Origin: Nocardia sp. CC227C
GTDB lineage: Bacteria > Actinomycetota > Actinomycetes > Mycobacteriales > Mycobacteriaceae
Length of the DNA stretch: 64,000 nucleotides
Assembly: GCF_030767025.1 (NCBI RefSeq)
Contig: NZ_JASITE010000022.1
Span: 1 to 64,000 of the forward strand
Direction: 5' to 3'
Shown here: piece after piece, positions 8,353 through 17,272 of the stretch
How positions within the stretch are numbered: position 1 is the first letter of the stretch
Layout: every line of letters starts with the position of its first letter
Made by a program: the position numbers and the translations under genes
The notes under the pieces: model-generated
Database searches by the model: none
The model's input: only the letters and a program-made list of their open reading frames with translations
What the model was told of the DNA's origin: nothing

Positions 8353-9480
8353 TCATAGTCCTAATGTGACTCGTGTGTAGGTCCGCGCGGCCGGCTCGAA
8401 CTGCACGGCCATGTGGGTCGAGATCGAGGTGACATCGCGCCAGAACCGCTGAATCACGCCGTCTGTCGTCTGCCCTGTAGTGCCCGCCGCTCTGACAACC
8501 CGGTTCACGGTGCTCACCAACAAATCGGCGGCGAACGAACAGTCCCGTAGGTTCCGCGCCGCTTCCAGTGGTGAGATGTCAGCGCCACGGTCAGCCGTCG
8601 CGGTCGCGCGGTGGAGCAACAGCTTCGCTGCGTCGAGTTCACTGGCCGAGCGCGCCAACGCCATCTCGTAGCTGGCTTGGTTCCCTTGTACGCCAGGCAC
8701 TCCCGGCAAGCTTGGCGTGCTACTGATCTTCCTGCCGATGTAGGTCTCGAATGCCTTGACTGCGCCTTGCGCGGCGCCGAGCGCAGGCACCACGAACGAT
8801 AGGCCGTTGACCGCTTCCAGCGGCACGGCATGGCAAGGGGCTTCACCGTCATGGGATCGACCGGCGAACAGGTCTGCACGGTCGAACGTCCGGAGTGCCG
8901 GGACGAAGACATCCTTGGCAATCACAGTATTGCTTCCGGTACCTTGCATTCCGACACTGTGCCACGTGTCCTCGTATCGAAAATCGGCACGGGGAATGGC
9001 GAACAGCTTTGAGTCCCCATCATCGGTCTGCGCACACAATAGCGCCCAGTCGGAGAAATCGACCGCCGAGATGTATGGCCATCGGCCGGACAGCCGCCAG
9101 CCATCGCCTTCCGCCGCCGCCCGGCCGAGTGGGGTTACCGATCCGACGATCACCGTATCCGGCCCCGCCGCCCAGATTTCCCGGTAGCCATCCGGCGGCA
9201 GGAACGCGGCTGCCATCCGGGACATGCTGGCGGAGAGCGAGGCGCACCATGCGGTCGAAGTGCACACCTCGCCTACAGTGGTCACCGCAGCGGTCAGCTC
9301 GCCAAACGTTCCCGCAGCGCCGCCGCAGTCGGTCGGCGCGAAATGTCGCATGAATCCCGCCTCCACCAATGCCTTGAACGCATCCGGGTGCAGGCGACGG
9401 GTCTGTTCCGCCTCAGCCGCGTAGGGTCCCACGAGCGCGGCCACCTCCACTGCTGCCTTAGGCAATCTTCCAGCGAACAT
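8353..9480 (-). CDS. Acyl-CoA-dehydrogenase-fold flavin-dependent monooxygenase
   Basis: A 375-residue protein of the acyl-CoA dehydrogenase / HsaA / ActVA-ORF5 fold. An N-terminal helical domain (HPDAFKALVEAGFMRHFAP) is followed by a central beta domain (GWRLSGRWPYISAVDFSDWALL) and a C-terminal helical domain. Members in aromatic polyketide clusters use reduced FMN supplied by a separate reductase to hydroxylate phenolic rings. The start at 9480 is chosen because aaggagg precedes it at ideal distance. No ActVB-type reductase is visible in the window; the WrbA-like flavoprotein at 23.9 kb is a possible partner. A genuine dehydrogenase role is less likely given the cluster context. Confidence 0.8.
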   Translation of the reverse strand: MFAGRLPKAAVEVAALVGPYAAEAEQTRRLHPDAFKALVEAGFMRHFAPTDCGGAAGTFGELTAAVTTVGEVCTSTAWCASLSASMSRMAAAFLPPDGYREIWAAGPDTVIVGSVTPLGRAAAEGDGWRLSGRWPYISAVDFSDWALLCAQTDDGDSKLFAIPRADFRYEDTWHSVGMQGTGSNTVIAKDVFVPALRTFDRADLFAGRSHDGEAPCHAVPLEAVNGLSFVVPALGAAQGAVKAFETYIGRKISSTPSLPGVPGVQGNQASYEMALARSASELDAAKLLLHRATATADRGADISPLEAARNLRDCSFAADLLVSTVNRVVRAAGTTGQTTDGVIQRFWRDVTSISTHMAVQFEPAARTYTRVTLGL

Positions 9481-9627
9481 TCTGCCCTCCTTCGTACCGT
9501 TGCGAACGTCCACGCCAGCCGAGACTTCCGCATGCTGGTCGAAAGACGCTCAATCGCTTGGCATCGAGTGAATTTCGAGTGCCCCGCCCTACCGTCGGGA
9601 GCGGCGGATCAACTACCGGAGGTGAAC

Positions 9628-10053
9628 TTGACGACAGCGGCCACGCCCGAGCTCTATCTCGAGATTCAGCAGTTCTTCGCACGGCAGATGCGTATGCTCG
9701 ACGGGCGCAACCTGACCGGCTACGCCGAAACCTTCACTGAGGACGCTATTTTCAGGCACAGCCCGAACCGTGCACCCGCGCACACCCGCGCCGGCATACT
9801 GCGGGACCTGGAGGAGATTCATGCCCAGCTGACGAAGGAACCTCAGCAGCGACGGCACATGTTCACCATGATCGACATCGAGCCGCGCACCGATGGCACT
9901 GTTGCTGCGACCTCATATGCGCTGATTGTCACGACTCGCCCCGGCGGCAGACCGGATATGGTGCGTAGCTGTGTAGTCAACGATGTGCTGGTGCGGCAGG
10001 ACGGGCGCCTACTCACCAGATCCAGGCTGGTCGACCACGACGGAGTCGAGTGA
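9628..10053 (+). CDS. NTF2/SnoaL-like fold protein
   Basis: A 141-residue protein of the SnoaL-like (NTF2) superfamily: an N-terminal helix with YLEIQQFFARQMRMLDGR, then the YAETFTEDAIFRHSPN strand-helix pattern and a curved beta sheet. Such proteins act as polyketide cyclases, as hydroxylase partners or as small-molecule pockets. The start is probably TTG 9628, with cggagg 5 bases upstream; GTG 9622 is the alternative. It is divergent from the flavin monooxygenase gene across about 147 bp and is the last polyketide gene before the first insertion sequence. Confidence 0.75.
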   Translation: MTTAATPELYLEIQQFFARQMRMLDGRNLTGYAETFTEDAIFRHSPNRAPAHTRAGILRDLEEIHAQLTKEPQQRRHMFTMIDIEPRTDGTVAATSYALIVTTRPGGRPDMVRSCVVNDVLVRQDGRLLTRSRLVDHDGVE

Positions 10054-10090
10054 TGGCCGCACCGGATTGCTCGGTTCCGACAGCCCGTTA

Positions 10091-10108
10091 GTGCCCGTTG
10101 GCAATCTG
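10091..10108 (+). repeat. Left inverted repeat of the IS5-like element
   Basis: GTGCCCGTTGGCAATCTG; pairs with the repeat at 11781-11798 (15 of 18 positions). Confidence 0.75.
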
Positions 10109-10215
10109 ATCGGTTAGCGGTTGTGTGGTCGTGAGCTGCGGGAATCGTTGCGGGGCTGTTGTGTTGGTTGGTGTCGGCTTATCGTCGGTGCGGGGGCCGA
10201 TGCCGGGAGGCGGCG

Positions 10216-10737
10216 ATGGTGTCGTGGCGTGAGGAACTCGCTCGGCGCGAGGCCGAAGCGGAGGAACAGGCCGGGCGGTTGCGTGGTGAGATCGCGGAGT
10301 TGACCGAGCAGTTGAACGCGGTGGAGCAGCGGCTGGCGCGGTTGGTGGTGACGCGGGAGACGATGGCCGAGATCTTGTCCGGGACCGGCGGCGAGATCGT
10401 GGAACCGGTGCCGGAGCGCCGGTCACCCGAACAGTGCGCAGACACCGAAGAGGTCACCTCGCGACCTGTTTCCCCGATCGGGGCGGTACTGATACCGCCT
10501 TACGCGGAAGGCATGGATATCGGGGTGTTGCCGCGTGACTACGAGGAGATCATGTCCGTGCTCGCCGAGGCCGAACACGGGCTGCGGGCCGGACAGGTCG
10601 CCACCGTGCTGGGTATCGCGACCACCGAACGCTCGCAGGTGGAAGGACTACGTTCCACGCTGAAACGATTAGTCGCTCGCGGCTGGGCCGACCAACAGTC
10701 TTCAGGCGTGTTCACGATCACCAACAGCACTGAGTGA
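10216..10737 (+). CDS. Coiled-coil and winged-helix-like protein carried inside the insertion sequence
   Basis: A 173-residue protein. Residues about 5-50 are a strongly heptad-like coiled coil (EELARREAEAEEQAGRLR), followed by a linker and a C-terminal winged-helix-like domain (about 110-170, GLRAGQVATVLGIATTER then LKRLVARGWADQQ). The ATG at 10216 follows ggagg. It lies between the element's inverted repeats and upstream of the transposase on the same strand, so it appears to be a passenger or accessory gene of the IS5-like element. DNA binding is inferred from the C-terminal fold only. Unlike the transposase, its frame is intact. Confidence 0.65.
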   Translation: MVSWREELARREAEAEEQAGRLRGEIAELTEQLNAVEQRLARLVVTRETMAEILSGTGGEIVEPVPERRSPEQCADTEEVTSRPVSPIGAVLIPPYAEGMDIGVLPRDYEEIMSVLAEAEHGLRAGQVATVLGIATTERSQVEGLRSTLKRLVARGWADQQSSGVFTITNSTE

Positions 10738-10870
10738 CAGGGTGATTGACGCTCGATCGGTACGGCGGGCAGCGGTAATCCGTCGGTGACGGTGGTCGTC
10801 TCGCGCGGAACGGGACCTGGTGGTAGCACCAGAAATCACCACAACATCCGCCGCTACCACAGGTCCCGCC

Positions 10871-11779
10871 ATGTCGTTCTACTCTCCAACGCCCAGTGTT
10901 GGCAGCCCCGAACCCGAGGATCGGTGTTGCTGTGTCGCGTGTCGGTTCGGGCAAGGCACCCGCCGTCCGGTCCGCGCCCGCCGCTACACCTCCGACACCA
11001 CCGACGCTCAATGGGCCGTGCTCGCGCCGCTGCTGCCGTGGCCGGCCCGGCTCGACGGGGCCGGCGGCCGCCGGGAAAGTACTGCCGCCGTCAAATCCTC
11101 GACGGTATCTTCTATCTCGCCGACAACGGCTGCAAGTGGCGCAACATCCCGGCCGATCTGCCACCCTGGCACGCGATCTACGACGCGTTCGCTCGCTGGT
11201 GGCACAACGGCGACCTCGACGCGGTCCACACCGACCTGCGCGAACAACTCCGACGCGCCGCAGACCACGAGCTCGACCCCACCGCGGCGGTCATCGACGC
11301 GCAGTCGATCCGCGCCGCCGAGACCGTCGCCCACGACAGCCGCGGCTGGGACGCGGGCAAGAAAAGTAGCCGGTCGCAAGCGTCACGTCATCGTGGACAC
11401 TCTCGGGTTGCTGCTGGTCGTGCCGGTGACCGGCGCGAACATCCAGGACCGCGACGCGGCCCGGCCCGCGCTGATCAGATTACGGACGGTTTTCGACACG
11501 ATCAGTCTGATCTGGGCCGACGGCGCCTACACGGGCGCTCTGGTCGAATGGGTGAGATCGGCTCTGGCACTGACGATTGCGATCGTGAAGCGCTCCGATT
11601 CCGCGACCGGGTTCGAAGTGATCCCACGCCGGTGGGTCGTCGAGCGCACCCTGTCCTGGATCTGCCGACGCCGCCGCTGTGTCCGCGACTACGAACGGCT
11701 ACCCGAACACCACGAAGCCATGGTGAAAATCTCGATGATCATGCTCATGTCCCGCAGACTGGCCAAACACCGACGATGA
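10871..11779 (+). pseudogene. IS5-family transposase, two frameshifts
   Basis: The product is recognisable only when read across frames. The N-terminal segment YTSDTTDAQWAVLAPLLP is in one frame. The middle segment (YCRRQILDGIFYLADNG through DSRGWDAGKK) is in a second frame from about 11085. The C-terminal half (VAGRKRHVIVDTLGLLL to the end) returns to the first frame after an AAAA run near 11364. The fold is that of IS5-group DDE transposases. Some IS5 relatives use one programmed frameshift, but two opposite shifts argue for decay; sequencing errors are a less likely alternative. Confidence 0.8.
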
Positions 11780-11780
11780 G

Positions 11781-11798
11781 CAGTTAGCTAACGGGCAC
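11781..11798 (-). repeat. Right inverted repeat of the IS5-like element
   Basis: Reads GTGCCCGTTAGCTAACTG on the minus strand. It starts just after the transposase stop codon, and its last base is shared with the target duplication of the neighbouring element. Confidence 0.75.
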
Positions 11799-11802
11799 TC
11801 AG
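11798..11802. repeat. Target-site duplication CTCAG, left copy
   Basis: CTCAG occurs directly outside both ends of the second element (here and at 13403-13407). This shows it inserted next to the end of the IS5-like element. Confidence 0.7.
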
Positions 11803-13402
11803 CTTGAGATTTAACCTCTGACGGGTGTTTGGGCTGTTCGGCGGGGTTTGGTGCCCTTCTTGTGGTGAGCGGGGCGGGTGTAGGGGTGGCCGGTGGCCAG
11901 GATCAATCCCACGTCCTGGCGGGCGGCGGGACAGCGATTCTTCACTCCGGTCGGGCGTCCGGGTCCGGGTCGGGAGGGTTTCGGTGCACCGGCGGGAGAG
12001 CCTGTCTTCGTGCGGATGTGCCGAAACCCTCGCCGGACCCGGGCGGGGGTGAGCCGGTGTGGTGTGACGGGCTTCTCCCAGGGCAGGCGTAGATCGGCGG
12101 CCAGGTGCCGGGACAGCCGTAGCTGGGTGTAGGCGGTGAGGATCAGCCAGGTCCAGCGGTCGGCTGCCGCCGGGTCCCGCAGGTGTGGGCGGGTCCATCC
12201 CAGGATCTGCTTCCACATTCGGAAGGTGTGTTCGATGTCGAAGCGCCGCAGAAACATTCGCCAGCACCGATCGACGTCGTCCGGCGTGGCGTCGGTGCCC
12301 GACCACCACAGCCACACCGGTTTGTTGATTCCTCCGCTGGGTAGGTGCTCGACGGTCAACCGGACCACGGTGCCTTCCAGGATCGGCATCGGACCGAGCC
12401 AATCCGCCCACGCCGACCGCCGTTGTAGCCTCGGATGCAGCCGATTCCAGGCGAGCGCGGTCGCCTGTCCGTAAAGGCGTGTGTCGGTGCGGGTTTGGGC
12501 GTCTGCCTCGCCCCAGGTGGTGGGGTTCTTGAAGACGAACTCGCCGCCGTGGCGCGCGGGCCGGCCGCCGTCGGGACGGAACAGGTACGGCGGTGGCGGG
12601 GCGGCGGAACACGCGATCCGAGCGCAGCCGCACCAGGATCTGCACCGGCAGATCGGCGAGCAGGTGCACCAGTCGCGGGCCGTCGTAACCGGCGTCGAGC
12701 ACGATGAGGATGTCGGGATCCCCGTCGCACCATTTCCCGGCCTCGATGAGACGCTCGGTGAGGTCACGGATCTGGGTGCAGGTGACCTCGAGCAGGTCCG
12801 CGCCGGGTTCCAGGCGTTGCGCGTCCAGCGGTGCGGTCCAGGAACTGCGGCCCGTTTCCAGAGCCACGATCAGCGAGTACGGCCAGCCCGGCACCATCTG
12901 GTGTTCACCCACACGGCGGCCGTGGGTGTGGCAGAAACAGCGCCGCGGGCAGGTCTGTCCGTCGGGCCGCAGCCACGGCGACACATCGACCGCGAGCACC
13001 AGCCGGCCGTCGGCGGCGCGTGGCAGCGGCAGCCCGGCCAGTGTCGTGCGCAACCGGGCGGTCTCGACACGGCCGCAGTTGAGCGCGTCGTAGAGCGCAC
13101 CATGCCCGCGCCGATGCTCGGGCACCAACGACAACCCGGCCAGCGACGCGACCGGTCCCGGCGCGCACAACACCGCGTCCACCAGCTCGAACAACGCGTC
13201 CGCGCGCTTGGTCAGGCAGAAGTAGAAGTCCTCACGAAACATCCTCAGCTCTTCGAGCGCACCTTCGGAGCCGGGATCATGCACACTGAACATCGCAGTC
13301 CTTGGTCTGAGATTCGTTCTGTCACAAGAAGAATCATCAGCCAAGGACTTCGCTACCTGTGAGACCGACCGCCCCGCACGTCAGCAGAGGTTAAATCTCA
13401 AG
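11803..13402 (-). mobile_element. IS701/IS4-like insertion sequence, degenerate
   Basis: A 1.6-kb element with perfect 18-bp terminal inverted repeats (cttgagatttaacctctg at 11803-11820; its complement at 13385-13402), flanked by the 5-bp direct repeat CTCAG. It contains one transposase gene on the minus strand whose stop codon lies within the left repeat. The perfect repeats and intact target duplication suggest a fairly recent insertion, although the transposase carries a frameshift. Confidence 0.85.
11811..13293 (-). pseudogene. IS701/IS4-like transposase, one frameshift
   Basis: The N-terminal part (FREDFYFCLTKRADALFEL, LVLAVDVSPWLRPD, ILIVLDAGYDGPRLV) reads in one frame. From a GC run near 12591-12607 the homologous continuation (FRPDGGRPARHGGEF through FDIEHTFRMWKQILGWTRP) is in another frame. 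The acidic residues in AVDVS, LDAGYDG and EHTFR fit a DDE nuclease. This is a family common in actinomycetes. One single-base indel is enough to explain the disruption, so the copy is inactive unless it is rescued by frameshifting. Confidence 0.8.
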
Positions 13403-13407
13403 CTCAG
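13403..13407. repeat. Target-site duplication CTCAG, right copy
   Basis: Second copy of the 5-bp duplication. The stop codon of the ImmA-like gene (TGA on the minus strand, 13404-13406) lies inside it, so the insertion left that reading frame complete. Confidence 0.7.
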
Positions 13408-13889
13408 AACCACAAGCCAAATGCATCGCCAAGCATCACCTCAGCGATTGGCTGACTGTCGAGCATTCGCTGTTGTTTTGCAACCAGCGCGAGTCGGCGA
13501 CCGAATCGATCGCACATCGCTTCACGGCGACGGGCCAGCCGAGCTGCGATGCTGCTGCCGTATGCGGTGTCCCATTCCGCCCAACTGCACTCGTGTCCTC
13601 GAATTAGGTGCCACAGCTCATGCCCTATGACGTGCAGTTGGTAATCGGGGGGTGCGTCGGCGGGACAGAAGACCATCCCGACCTGCTCCGTTGTGGTCAT
13701 AACAGTGATCACCGCCCCCGATAGGCCAGTGCCCCGCTGCACAGCCGGCACCAGGATGAGGGGCATACCAACCTCGGCTGAAGACCGCTCCAACAACCGC
13801 TCGACCGAGAAGGGTGGTGGTGGCATCAGTCGGGCTATGACCGCATTCATCCGCTTTCGCCACGACCACATCCCGGGTGCCGGTTTCAT
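13404..13889 (-). CDS. ImmA/IrrE-family metallo-endopeptidase
   Basis: A 161-residue protein with the zinc-protease motif HELWH (around residue 91-95) in VIGHELWHLIRGHE. ImmA/IrrE proteins cleave a partner HTH repressor to relieve repression. The gene is 3 bp downstream of an HTH regulator gene on the same strand, the usual arrangement for such pairs. The adjacent insertion sequence entered exactly at its stop codon, so anything once cotranscribed downstream has been cut off. Confidence 0.85.
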   Translation of the reverse strand: MKPAPGMWSWRKRMNAVIARLMPPPPFSVERLLERSSAEVGMPLILVPAVQRGTGLSGAVITVMTTTEQVGMVFCPADAPPDYQLHVIGHELWHLIRGHECSWAEWDTAYGSSIAARLARRREAMCDRFGRRLALVAKQQRMLDSQPIAEVMLGDAFGLWF

Positions 13890-13892
13890 TGA

Positions 13893-14363
13893 TCACCCCC
13901 CCTGTTCCAGCACATCCGCCGTCATTCGGATAAGCCGCAACAGCTCCTGCCTCGCGATCGGTGTCAATTCCCTCGATCGCAACCCCACAATCTGCATACC
14001 TGCCGCGTCTAGCGCGGCCGCTAGTTCAGCATCTTCGATATGGGCTTGCTCCTCGGAGAAGTAGGTCAGCGGTTGGCCGAAGAAGGCCGCGATCGCATCC
14101 AGGACCTGCGCATCGACCTTGCGAACCCTGCCCGTCTTGATTCTGTAGATGTACTGGCGGTCGATGTTATGGCCGGTCCTGCGCGAAACGTACTCGGCAA
14201 CCTCCACTGTCGCGAACTTGTTTCCCTCCGGCCACCGCTTGTGGAAGAGAGCATCGACCATGTCGGACAGACTCCTACCGCGCTCCACTATCACTCCTGC
14301 TGGCCTCGTGTCGATGCTTCGGTGACCTCCCCCAATCGTGTTCCCTTCCGGTGCCAACTTCAA
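13893..14363 (-). CDS. HTH (XRE-like) regulator paired with the ImmA-like protease
   Basis: A 156-residue protein with a helix-turn-helix around residues 52-105 (KFATVEVAEYVSRRTG, then QYIYRIKTGRVRKVDAQ) and a helical C-terminal region. It is the upstream member of a two-gene unit with the ImmA-like protease and is its probable substrate. The start is uncertain, because no strong ribosome binding site precedes the first ATG; a GTG about 24 codons downstream is an alternative. The 247 bp between this gene and the aminotransferase gene hold no recognisable gene. Confidence 0.75.
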   Translation of the reverse strand: MKLAPEGNTIGGGHRSIDTRPAGVIVERGRSLSDMVDALFHKRWPEGNKFATVEVAEYVSRRTGHNIDRQYIYRIKTGRVRKVDAQVLDAIAAFFGQPLTYFSEEQAHIEDAELAAALDAAGMQIVGLRSRELTPIARQELLRLIRMTADVLEQGG

Positions 14364-14610
14364 TCTGTCGTCAGGCTTCAGACGGCCTGATCGGTTCGGG
14401 TTTGAGCCCGCTGGTCAGCAGCAGGCGGGCCACACAGGGTAGCCCAGTCGGAGCAGCTTCGCTGTCTCAATGCCGTGTACGAACTGATGGCCGCATCGCC
14501 CGCCTCCGGTTGCGATTCACCATACATTCTGCCTGCCCCGCAGCCCGGTCGATGTGGAGTCGGCCGCGGACCGGTGCCGCTATCGGTCCTGTGCCAGGCC
14601 CGTCCAGGTG

Positions 14611-15807
14611 TCAGGCGCGAAAGCTGGTCACTGCGTGGATTACCCGGTCGACCTCGCGATCTGTCATCGCAGGCCACAGCGGCAACCGCACGATCGTCGA
14701 GGCGAACTCGGCGGCGCGGACACAGGGTCGCGGAGTGTGGCCGAGTTTCAGGCCGGCAGGGCTGGAATCCAGCGGGACGTAATGGAACGGTGCGGAAATC
14801 CCCCGGGCCGCCAGGTATTCGACAATGTTGTGCCTGCTATTCGCGGTCGGCATGCGCAGGTAGAAGAGGTGCGCGGTGTGCTTGCGATCCGGCGGCACAG
14901 TCATGAGCCGGACGCCGGCGAGGCTCGCCCACTCCCGCAGCTCTGCGGCGTAACGGCTCCACACCCGGTGTCGACCTGCTTGGATCTGATCGAACTCAGC
15001 CAGCTGCGCCGCCAGTACGGCGGCGTTCAGCTCGCTAGGCAGGTAGCTGGAGCCGATACTCCGCCAGGAGTACTTGTCGACCTGACCACGGAGAAATCGC
15101 GCCCGATCGGTGCCTTTCTCCCTCATTATCTCCGCGCGCATCATTAACACCTCGTCCGTGAGCAGGAGTGCACCGCCCTCTCCACAGTGCACGTTCTTGG
15201 TGTCGTGAAAGCTCAGCGTGCCGAACGTGCCGATCGTGCCGAGAGGGCGGCCGCGCCAACTGCCACCTAGTCCGTGTGCGTTGTCCTCGATGATGGCGAA
15301 ACTGTGCTCGCTCGCCAGCGTGAGCAGCGCGTCCATATCGGCCGCGACGCCGCCATAGTGCATGACTACTACGGCCCTCGTCCGGTCGGTGATCGCTGCG
15401 GCGACGGCATTGGTATCGACATTCCCTGTCGTGCTGTCGATATCGGCGAACACGCAGGTCGCTCCCCGCAGTGCGATCGCGTTCGCCATAGAGGGAAAGG
15501 CGAAGCTAGGCACGATCGCTTCATCGCCGGGTTCAAGTTCGAGCAGCAGTGCCGCCATATCGAGGGCATGGGTGCACGAAGTGGTCAACAATACGTGCGG
15601 TGCGCCTGTAATCCTGGCCAGTGCTGCGGTAGCTGCCGCGGTAAACGGGCCGTCGCCGTGGCAGTGGTCGGACTTCAGGACTGCCTCGACATTCGTGAGT
15701 TCGCGGCTCGCACGGTAGGGCCGGCTGAAGCTGATTCGATCAGCGGTCTGCACGGAACTCTTGTCCGTATGCTGGACGCCTGTACCTGTCACAACTTCGC
15801 GCCGCAT
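14611..15807 (-). CDS. Sugar aminotransferase, DegT/DnrJ/EryC1 family (WecE/RffA-like)
   Basis: A 398-residue PLP enzyme. The PLP lysine is K204 in SFHDTKN, followed by GEGGALLL. LLTTSCTHALDMAALLLEL, GDEAIVPSFAFPSMANA and REKGTDRARFLRGQVDKYSW closely match WecE, which makes dTDP-4-amino-4,6-dideoxygalactose. It should therefore aminate a dTDP-4-keto-6-deoxyhexose at C-4. The start (ATG 15807, or GTG 15810) is set by aggagg. With the glycosyltransferase at 18.8 kb and RmlA at 30.2 kb it implies an amino-deoxysugar on the polyketide. It is hemmed in by insertion sequences on both sides. Confidence 0.88.
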   Translation of the reverse strand: MRREVVTGTGVQHTDKSSVQTADRISFSRPYRASRELTNVEAVLKSDHCHGDGPFTAAATAALARITGAPHVLLTTSCTHALDMAALLLELEPGDEAIVPSFAFPSMANAIALRGATCVFADIDSTTGNVDTNAVAAAITDRTRAVVVMHYGGVAADMDALLTLASEHSFAIIEDNAHGLGGSWRGRPLGTIGTFGTLSFHDTKNVHCGEGGALLLTDEVLMMRAEIMREKGTDRARFLRGQVDKYSWRSIGSSYLPSELNAAVLAAQLAEFDQIQAGRHRVWSRYAAELREWASLAGVRLMTVPPDRKHTAHLFYLRMPTANSRHNIVEYLAARGISAPFHYVPLDSSPAGLKLGHTPRPCVRAAEFASTIVRLPLWPAMTDREVDRVIHAVTSFRA

Positions 15808-16003
15808 CACGGCGAACCTCCTAGATTGCTGGACCAGGTCCACGTCGGACCGATGCCACTACGGCGCCACCCGGAATCCGTACCGTCGGAGTCAACTATT
15901 GCCCCCAATGGTCGAGTTCCGCTCGAGACCGGCTGGGCACGATGCATCATGTTGTGCTGCAGGGGCGTTGGAGGATGTCGGGGCAGGCCAAACAACTCAG
16001 GTC

Positions 16004-16027
16004 ACGTCAGCAGAGGTTGATCTCAAG
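16004..16027. repeat. Remnant of an IS701/IS4-like element end
   Basis: Almost identical to the right end of the element at 11803-13402: both read cacgtcagcagaggtt and then continue to atctcaag or gatctcaag. Only the terminal bases are present here, with no transposase sequence beside them, so this is a leftover end. Confidence 0.6.
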
Positions 16028-16031
16028 CTTA

Positions 16032-17239
16032 CCGAGATTGAAATCGTGTAGTTACCAGTGGAATTCGGTTGGCGACCGGTCGGTAGCCGCTGTGTCAAGC
16101 GGGGGTGAATCCGTGCTGGCGCCGGTGGTTTCGGGGGAAGTCCGGGTGTGTGAGCAGATATGGCCACGGCGGCGGTTTCACCGCCGCCGAACAGCAGCGG
16201 CGCGAAGCGGTGCGCCTGGCTGCGGCCGACGACTTCGCCGCAGGATCAACCTACCAGGACGTCGCCCGTGAGCATCGGGTGACGAAGATGTCGGCATGGC
16301 GATGGTGGCGGAGATAGAAAGCCGAAGGCAGCCAAGGACTTCGATCCACCGGACCGGCCTCGCCATGCCTGCTGGGCGAGGAGCAACTGCGGGCGTTGGC
16401 GGCGTTGCTCGACGACGGCCCGGCCGCGCACGGCTGGGTCGATGATCCCCGCTGGACCCTGACGCGGGTGTGCGAGCTGGTGACCCGGCACTTCGGCTAC
16501 ACCTACAGTCTGCGAGGAATGTCGCTGCTGCTGCACCGGCTCGGTTTCAGCCCGCAGGTTCGCGCCCATCGTGCCGCTGAACGCGACGAAGAGTCCGTCG
16601 CCACCTGGATCCGGGAGGACTGGTTGCGGGGAAAAGGGTTGCCGGCGAGAAGGATGCGTGGATCTGCTTCGAGGACGAAGCAGGTCAAGGCGTCCGCCTA
16701 CCCAAAGTCAGAACCTGGGGCCGGCGCGGGCACACCCCGGTGAGTACCGTGCGCGGCGGCGGCCGCGGACGAGTCAACATCGCCGGGCTGCTGCGCTACA
16801 AGCCCGGGCACCGGTCCCGGCTGGTCTACCGGCTGTTGGTCAACCACCACCGCACACACGAGAAGACCTCCTTCACCGAGGCCGACTACGTCGCCCTGCT
16901 CGACGACGCCCACCAGCAGCTCGGAGCCCCGATCGTGCTCGTGTGGGACAACATCAACCGGCACATCGCGCACACATACGGCCCTACCTGGCCCGACGCG
17001 ACTGGCTGACGGTGATCCGGCTCCCGCCCTACACCCCGGACCTGAATCCGGTCGAGGGTGTGTGGTCGGTCCTCAAACGCAGCATCGGCAACCTGCTCAC
17101 CACCGACATCGACGAACTCGCCACCATCATCCGATCCCGCCTACGGACGATGCAACACCGCACCGACGACCTCCTCGACGGCTTCCTAGCCGAAACCGGC
17201 CTCACCCTCGACCCGATCACTCCATGAATTCAATCTCAG
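16032..17239 (+). mobile_element. IS630-like insertion sequence, degenerate
   Basis: A 1.2-kb element with short inverted ends (ccgagattgaa on the left; ctgagattgaa reading inward on the right), flanked on both sides by TA (16030-16031 and 17240-17241), the target duplication expected of the IS630/Tc1-mariner group. It encloses a transposase broken by several frameshifts. Confidence 0.75.
16150..17227 (+). pseudogene. IS630-family transposase, multiple frameshifts
   Basis: Recognisable pieces lie in different frames: an N-terminal HTH (GSTYQDVAREHRVTKMSAW), a winged-helix part (WTLTRVCELVTRHFGYTYS), the catalytic beginning (CFEDEAGQGVRLPKVRTWGR), the middle (IVLVWDNINRHIAHTYG) and the C-terminal end (RLPPYTPDLNPVEGVWS). 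Together they form a DDE transposase of the IS630 group. At least three frame changes make it nonfunctional. Confidence 0.8.
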
Positions 17240-17272
17240 TAGTGAATCTCCCCGGGTTCTGTGCGCACCGGG

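Larger units (their letters stand above)
10091..11798 (+). mobile_element. IS5-like insertion sequence with a passenger gene, degenerate
   Basis: A 1.7-kb element bounded by 18-bp imperfect inverted repeats, 15 of 18 matching (left GTGCCCGTTGGCAATCTG, right read inward GTGCCCGTTAGCTAACTG). It contains a frame-disrupted DDE transposase and, unusually, a separate upstream 173-codon gene. Flanking trinucleotides are TTA on the left and TCA on the right, so no intact target duplication is seen. The next insertion sequence begins only a few bases after the right repeat. Confidence 0.75.

Noticed and set aside
17226..17260. A shared target duplication for the IS3-like element (agtgaa near both ends)
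   Set aside because: The matching bases are not at equal distances from the two ends, so they are probably chance.
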